Shown here piece by piece: positions 60,631-64,000 of a stretch of 64,000 nt of DNA; the first letter of the stretch is position 1, and every line of letters begins with the position of its first letter. This DNA comes from Candidatus Proruminimicrobium quisquiliarum (lineage in GTDB: Bacteria > Elusimicrobiota > Endomicrobiia > Endomicrobiales > Endomicrobiaceae): positions 62,001 to 126,000 of the forward strand of contig JAHDRN010000001.1 in NCBI GenBank assembly GCA_018433245.1. Direction: 5' to 3'. The notes below the pieces were generated by a model. That model was given only the letters and a program-made list of their open reading frames with translations. It ran no database searches and was not told the origin of the DNA. Position numbers and translations under genes: made by a program.

Positions 60631-61727
60631 TGCAAAAAATCGTTTATATCATTTCTACATTAAAAAAAGCCGGACCGGTAAATGTACTTTTAGATTTAGT
60701 GTCTAATTTAGACAGAACAAAGTATAAACCTTATATTATTACCCTCTCAAAAGAGACAGAAACTTCACAGAAAGAATCATTTCAACAATTAAATTTGCCA
60801 ATGATCTGTCTTAATTTATCACGTTATACTTCTGTTTTTTTAGGTCATTTTAAATTAAACCGTATAATAAATAAAATCAAACCTGATTTAATACACACTC
60901 ATTGTTTTAGATCTAATATGCTGGCAATTACAGCATTAAGAAAATATAAAACATTTACTAGTATTCATTGTGATTTTACGGAAGATTTTCCTTTGCACTA
61001 TGGTAAATTGATTGGTTTTTTAGCTTGTAAAATAAATATTTTCGCTATTAAAAGAATATCAAAAACAATTTGCGTTTCCAAAACACTTGCAAATATATTG
61101 GGTGGAAAGTTTCCAAAGTTAAGATTTTTTGCTGTTGATAATGGGATAAATATGACAAATTTTTGTCCTTCTAAAGATAAATTATCTTTGAGAAAAAAAT
61201 TACATTTGCCATTTGATAAAAAAATTTTTATTTGGTGCGGCAGTTTTATTCATCGTAAAAATCCTCTTCTTTTGGTTGAAAGTATAAAACAGTTTAAAAA
61301 TGATAATTGTTTTTTTATTTTTTGCGGTGCCAAAGGAATCTTATTCGAACAAGCTAAAGATGAACTTAAAAACTATAAAAATGTTCTATTTGCAGGATAT
61401 TTAGATAACATTGCGGAATATTTGCAGGCGAGTGATTTTTATATTTCTACTTCTCTTTCCGAAGGATTTCATCTGACTGTTTATGAATCTATGGCTTGCG
61501 GTGTGCCTGTAATATTACCTAAAATCAGCGTTTATAATAAAATATTTGAAAACGATATGGCTTTAACATTTTGTTTGTCGGATGTTCAAACATTAACTAA
61601 ATGTTTAGAAGATTCTTTGAGGTTAGACTATAAAATATGGAGAGATAATTCCATAATTTTTGTAAAAAAATATTTTTCTGCTCAAGTCATGACAAAAAAT
61701 TATCAAAAGTTTTATGAGGATATTTGA
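60630..61727 (+). CDS. family 4 glycosyltransferase (GT-B)
   Basis: A 365-residue GT-B enzyme. N-terminal domain: VYIISTLKKAGPVNVLLDLV and DLIHTHCFRSNMLAI. C-terminal donor domain: KKIFIWCGSFIHRKNPLLLV, YLQASDFYISTSLSEGFHLT and VYESMACGVPVILPK, with the E(x)7E-type motif. Typical of EPS and O-antigen assembly. It overlaps the EpsG-like gene only at its stop. Donor and acceptor are unknown. Confidence 0.9.
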   Translation: MQKIVYIISTLKKAGPVNVLLDLVSNLDRTKYKPYIITLSKETETSQKESFQQLNLPMICLNLSRYTSVFLGHFKLNRIINKIKPDLIHTHCFRSNMLAITALRKYKTFTSIHCDFTEDFPLHYGKLIGFLACKINIFAIKRISKTICVSKTLANILGGKFPKLRFFAVDNGINMTNFCPSKDKLSLRKKLHLPFDKKIFIWCGSFIHRKNPLLLVESIKQFKNDNCFFIFCGAKGILFEQAKDELKNYKNVLFAGYLDNIAEYLQASDFYISTSLSEGFHLTVYESMACGVPVILPKISVYNKIFENDMALTFCLSDVQTLTKCLEDSLRLDYKIWRDNSIIFVKKYFSAQVMTKNYQKFYEDI

Positions 61728-61729
61728 AA

Positions 61730-62815
61730 ATGATTTATTTTATTGTTATTTATATTGCTGTTATAACTTTAAGTTTTGCTGATTTTACATCTAAATTTAA
61801 TAAATTCGGGACTTGGGCTTGTATAATTTTACTTTCCTGTTTGTCAGGATTTCGCAATTTAGGCGGAAAGGATTTTTTTGTTTATCAACAAATGTATGAA
61901 ACAAATATTTTTTATAGGGGCATAGAAAAATTTTATATCATAATAAATCAATTATTTTCAAATTTAGGCGTTTCTTATAATGTTTTTTTATTTATACTTT
62001 CTTTTATTGCTATTTTACTTTTAATAAGCGCGTATCAAAAAATATCTTATTTTCCTAAACTTTCATTAATGTTTTATTTAGGGACTTATTTCTTCTATTA
62101 CAATATGATTCTTAATCGGCAGATGATAGCAGTGGCTTTACTTTTATGGGTAATATATTTTTGGGATAAAAATAAAATATATAGTTTTGTACTTTTGCTT
62201 TTCGGTTTTTTATTTCATCAAAGCATAATCGTTATTTTACCGTTCTTATTTATTTTTAGTTTCATTAAAAAAGGTAAAATTTTATTAGGTTTTTGTTTAA
62301 TAACAGGTCTTTTAGCCGCATTATTTATAAACCCTCAAAGTATTATGAATTATATATTTAGCGGGGAAGAATCAATTGTTACAAACAGACTAATCGGATA
62401 CATGGTAAAAGCTGAAGGCAGCAATTATTCAGTTGAGCTTTTTGAATATATTAAATTGGCAGTTATTCTTTGTATTATAATTCCTGTCTGGAAAAAACTA
62501 TTTCAAGATTCCAAAACATCAGTTTGGCTATTTTTATATTGCATAGGTGCAATATTTTTACTGTGGAGTTCTAAGTTTGAAATCATGTTCCGTATTTTTA
62601 TGTATTTTGATTTAAGTTTCACTATTTTAGTGCCTGCCGCTATAAGAATATATTTAAATAAAATAGCTTTAACCAAATCTCAAAAAAATTTTTCTATATT
62701 ACTCGTTTACATTATGATTGGTATTATTGCTTTAATTTCTATTTTGCACCGTATTACAAATTTCGATCAAGGTTCATTTTTAGACTATAAATTTTATTTT
62801 ATAGAGTATTTATGA
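61730..62815 (+). CDS. EpsG-family polysaccharide polymerase (Wzy-like)
   Basis: A 361-residue inner-membrane protein with about ten hydrophobic segments, including YFIVIYIAVITLSFADF and CLSGFRNLGGKDFFVYQQMY, a conserved EpsG loop with FRNLGGKDFFVY. EpsG-type proteins polymerise repeat units, like Wzy. I choose ATG 61730, nine bases after GAGGA; the TTG at 61724 lies too close to that site. No flippase (Wzx) is in the window; it may lie downstream. It overlaps the next glycosyltransferase by four bases (ATGA). Confidence 0.85.
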   Translation: MIYFIVIYIAVITLSFADFTSKFNKFGTWACIILLSCLSGFRNLGGKDFFVYQQMYETNIFYRGIEKFYIIINQLFSNLGVSYNVFLFILSFIAILLLISAYQKISYFPKLSLMFYLGTYFFYYNMILNRQMIAVALLLWVIYFWDKNKIYSFVLLLFGFLFHQSIIVILPFLFIFSFIKKGKILLGFCLITGLLAALFINPQSIMNYIFSGEESIVTNRLIGYMVKAEGSNYSVELFEYIKLAVILCIIIPVWKKLFQDSKTSVWLFLYCIGAIFLLWSSKFEIMFRIFMYFDLSFTILVPAAIRIYLNKIALTKSQKNFSILLVYIMIGIIALISILHRITNFDQGSFLDYKFYFIEYL

Positions 62816-63684
62816 TAACAGTTTTTACTTCAACTTTTAATCGTGGTTATAAATTACCGGAACTTTATAAAAGTTTGCAAAAACAAACCTATAAAAATTT
62901 TGAATGGCTTATTATTGATGATGGCAGCACGGACAATACAGAACATCTTTTTAATAAATGGGGAAATGAAACTAATTTTTTCCGTATAACTTATATAAAA
63001 CAAAAAAATGGCGGTAAACATCGCGCAATAAACAAAGGTGTACAACTTGCAAAAGGTGAACTGTTTTTTATTGTCGATAGCGATGATTTTTTAGCTTCGT
63101 TTGCTTTACAACGAATACAAGAAGTTTACGAAACAATATCTGAAAATGAATTATTTGCCGGAGTATCCGGTATGAAAGCTTACCCTGACAACAAAAGGGT
63201 TGGAGGATCTTTACCGTTTAAACAAATAGATTGTTCTATGATAGATATACGGGCAAAATACCATATAAAAGGAGATATGGCAGAAATATTCAAAACTGAA
63301 ATCTTACGACAATATCCATTCCAAGAATTTGATGGCGAGAATTTTATTAGCGAAGGAGTAGTATGGAGTAAAATAGGTCAAAAATATCTTTTAAGGTATT
63401 TTTGCGATAACATTTATTTTTGTGAATATTTGCCTGATGGATTAACTCATTCAATTGCTAAAAGATTTAGACAAAACCCGCAAGGTTCAATGTACGCTTT
63501 TATGCAAATAATAAACAGTCCTAAACATGATATAAAAATAAAAATTAAAACGGCTGTAAAATATTGGAGGGCCGTTCCTTTTTACAAAGGGGAAAAAACA
63601 AAAGAAATGAAGCCTAAAATGTGGCAATATTTATTTTGGCCGTTTGGATTAATAATTTATTTTTATGATTTAATAAGGGAATAA
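62812..63684 (+). CDS. family 2 glycosyltransferase
   Basis: A 290-residue GT-A enzyme with MITVFTSTFNRGYKLPELYK, WLIIDDGSTDNTEHLFNKW, NGGKHRAINKGVQLAKGELF and the DxD motif in FIVDSDDFLA (about residues 87-96), then EGVVWSKIGQKYLLRYF. No membrane span except a possible short C-terminal amphipathic helix. Second GT2 of the EPS operon, distinct in sequence from that at 56810. It is two bases from the next gene. Confidence 0.9.
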   Translation: MITVFTSTFNRGYKLPELYKSLQKQTYKNFEWLIIDDGSTDNTEHLFNKWGNETNFFRITYIKQKNGGKHRAINKGVQLAKGELFFIVDSDDFLASFALQRIQEVYETISENELFAGVSGMKAYPDNKRVGGSLPFKQIDCSMIDIRAKYHIKGDMAEIFKTEILRQYPFQEFDGENFISEGVVWSKIGQKYLLRYFCDNIYFCEYLPDGLTHSIAKRFRQNPQGSMYAFMQIINSPKHDIKIKIKTAVKYWRAVPFYKGEKTKEMKPKMWQYLFWPFGLIIYFYDLIRE

Positions 63685-63686
63685 TT

Positions 63687-64000
63687 ATGACAAAAAAAAT
63701 AGGTCTTTTAACTTTTCACAGAGCTAATAATTACGGTGCGGTAATGCAAGCTTATTCTTTAAAAATAAGTTTGCAAAAATTAGGAGCCGAAGCAAAAATA
63801 ATAAATTATTTATCACCTAAAATAGAGGAACAAAGGACTTTGAACTTTAATAAATTTAGTTTAAAAAAATTATTTAAAATACCTTTTAATTGCATATTAA
63901 ATAAACGATTTAGCTCTTTTAGAAAAATGTTTTTAACTGATACTCCGAAATATATAAAAAAAGATTTAGAAAAACTAACAGATTACTATGCCTTTATAAC
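63687..64000 (+). CDS. polysaccharide pyruvyl transferase-family protein, N-terminal part
   Basis: The open frame from ATG 63687 runs past the window end (104 residues seen). It begins MTKKIGLLTFHRANNYGAVM then QAYSLKISLQKLGAEAKIIN, the characteristic opening of PF04230 pyruvyl transferases (GxLTxHxAxNYGAVLQAYAL). It is a second member of this family in the cluster, with low similarity to that at 58712. The EPS operon clearly continues beyond the window. Confidence 0.88.
   Translation, partial: MTKKIGLLTFHRANNYGAVMQAYSLKISLQKLGAEAKIINYLSPKIEEQRTLNFNKFSLKKLFKIPFNCILNKRFSSFRKMFLTDTPKYIKKDLEKLTDYYAFI

Overview
The window looks like chromosome from a low-GC, Gram-negative, probably anaerobic bacterium. 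It has lipid A genes and BamA, an LpxC-FabZ fusion, RNase Y, a Tad pilus, a five-enzyme lysine route through DapL, several PorV-like and FadL-like outer-membrane barrels, secreted proteins with a FlgD/type IX-like C-terminal domain, and a possible Re-citrate synthase. This mix fits Elusimicrobiota, most likely an Endomicrobium-like lineage. That placement is inferred from gene content; no rRNA is present.

Layout: 1-2056, end of a Tad pilus operon (tadA partial, tadB, tadC). 2099-9393, a promoter-led cassette: Wzm/Wzt-like ABC exporter, a 50-residue DUF5989 membrane peptide, three radical SAM enzymes (one with a B12-type N-terminal region), a glycosyltransferase and an HPr-kinase-like protein. 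9433-19612, housekeeping: a coiled-coil protein, ZapA, a 6S RNA, rarA, ygfA, rny, xseAB, a FrlD-like kinase, der, plsY, gpsA, HU, a MerR regulator and tRNA-Pro. 19646-22599, a secreted CTD protein with a PorV-like/TPR barrel. 22635-31566, envelope biogenesis: bamA, lpxD, lpxC-fabZ, lpxA, lpxI and two tandem FadL-like barrels, the second broken by a 69-bp partial duplication. 31656-33688, an aminotransferase and oxidoreductase pair that may make a 3-amino sugar. 33701-37222, a second PorV-like barrel with an M6 metalloprotease carrying a sorting-type C-terminus.

37227-42782 (minus strand) is lysA-dapF-dapA-dapB-dapL-folK, a complete aspartate-semialdehyde to lysine/meso-DAP pathway. 42786-53841 is mixed: Spy-like proteins, htpX, rlmN, a patatin, a FAD-linked dehydrogenase, the citrate/homocitrate synthase-like enzyme, queA, a SpoIID protein, and a periplasmic/outer-membrane pair. 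53840-64000 is an exopolysaccharide locus: an initiating sugar transferase and low-molecular-weight phosphatase on the minus strand, then eight tightly overlapping plus-strand genes (glycosyltransferases, a radical SAM protein, two pyruvyltransferases, an EpsG-like polymerase) that run off the window.

Genes are dense. The longest non-coding stretch, 30053-30287, is about 235 bases and holds only an inverted repeat, so no gap exceeds 300 bases. Several genes start within about 6-9 bases of a good -10 box and lack a Shine-Dalgarno, which suggests leaderless transcripts. I saw no CRISPR array, insertion sequence, prophage or rRNA.
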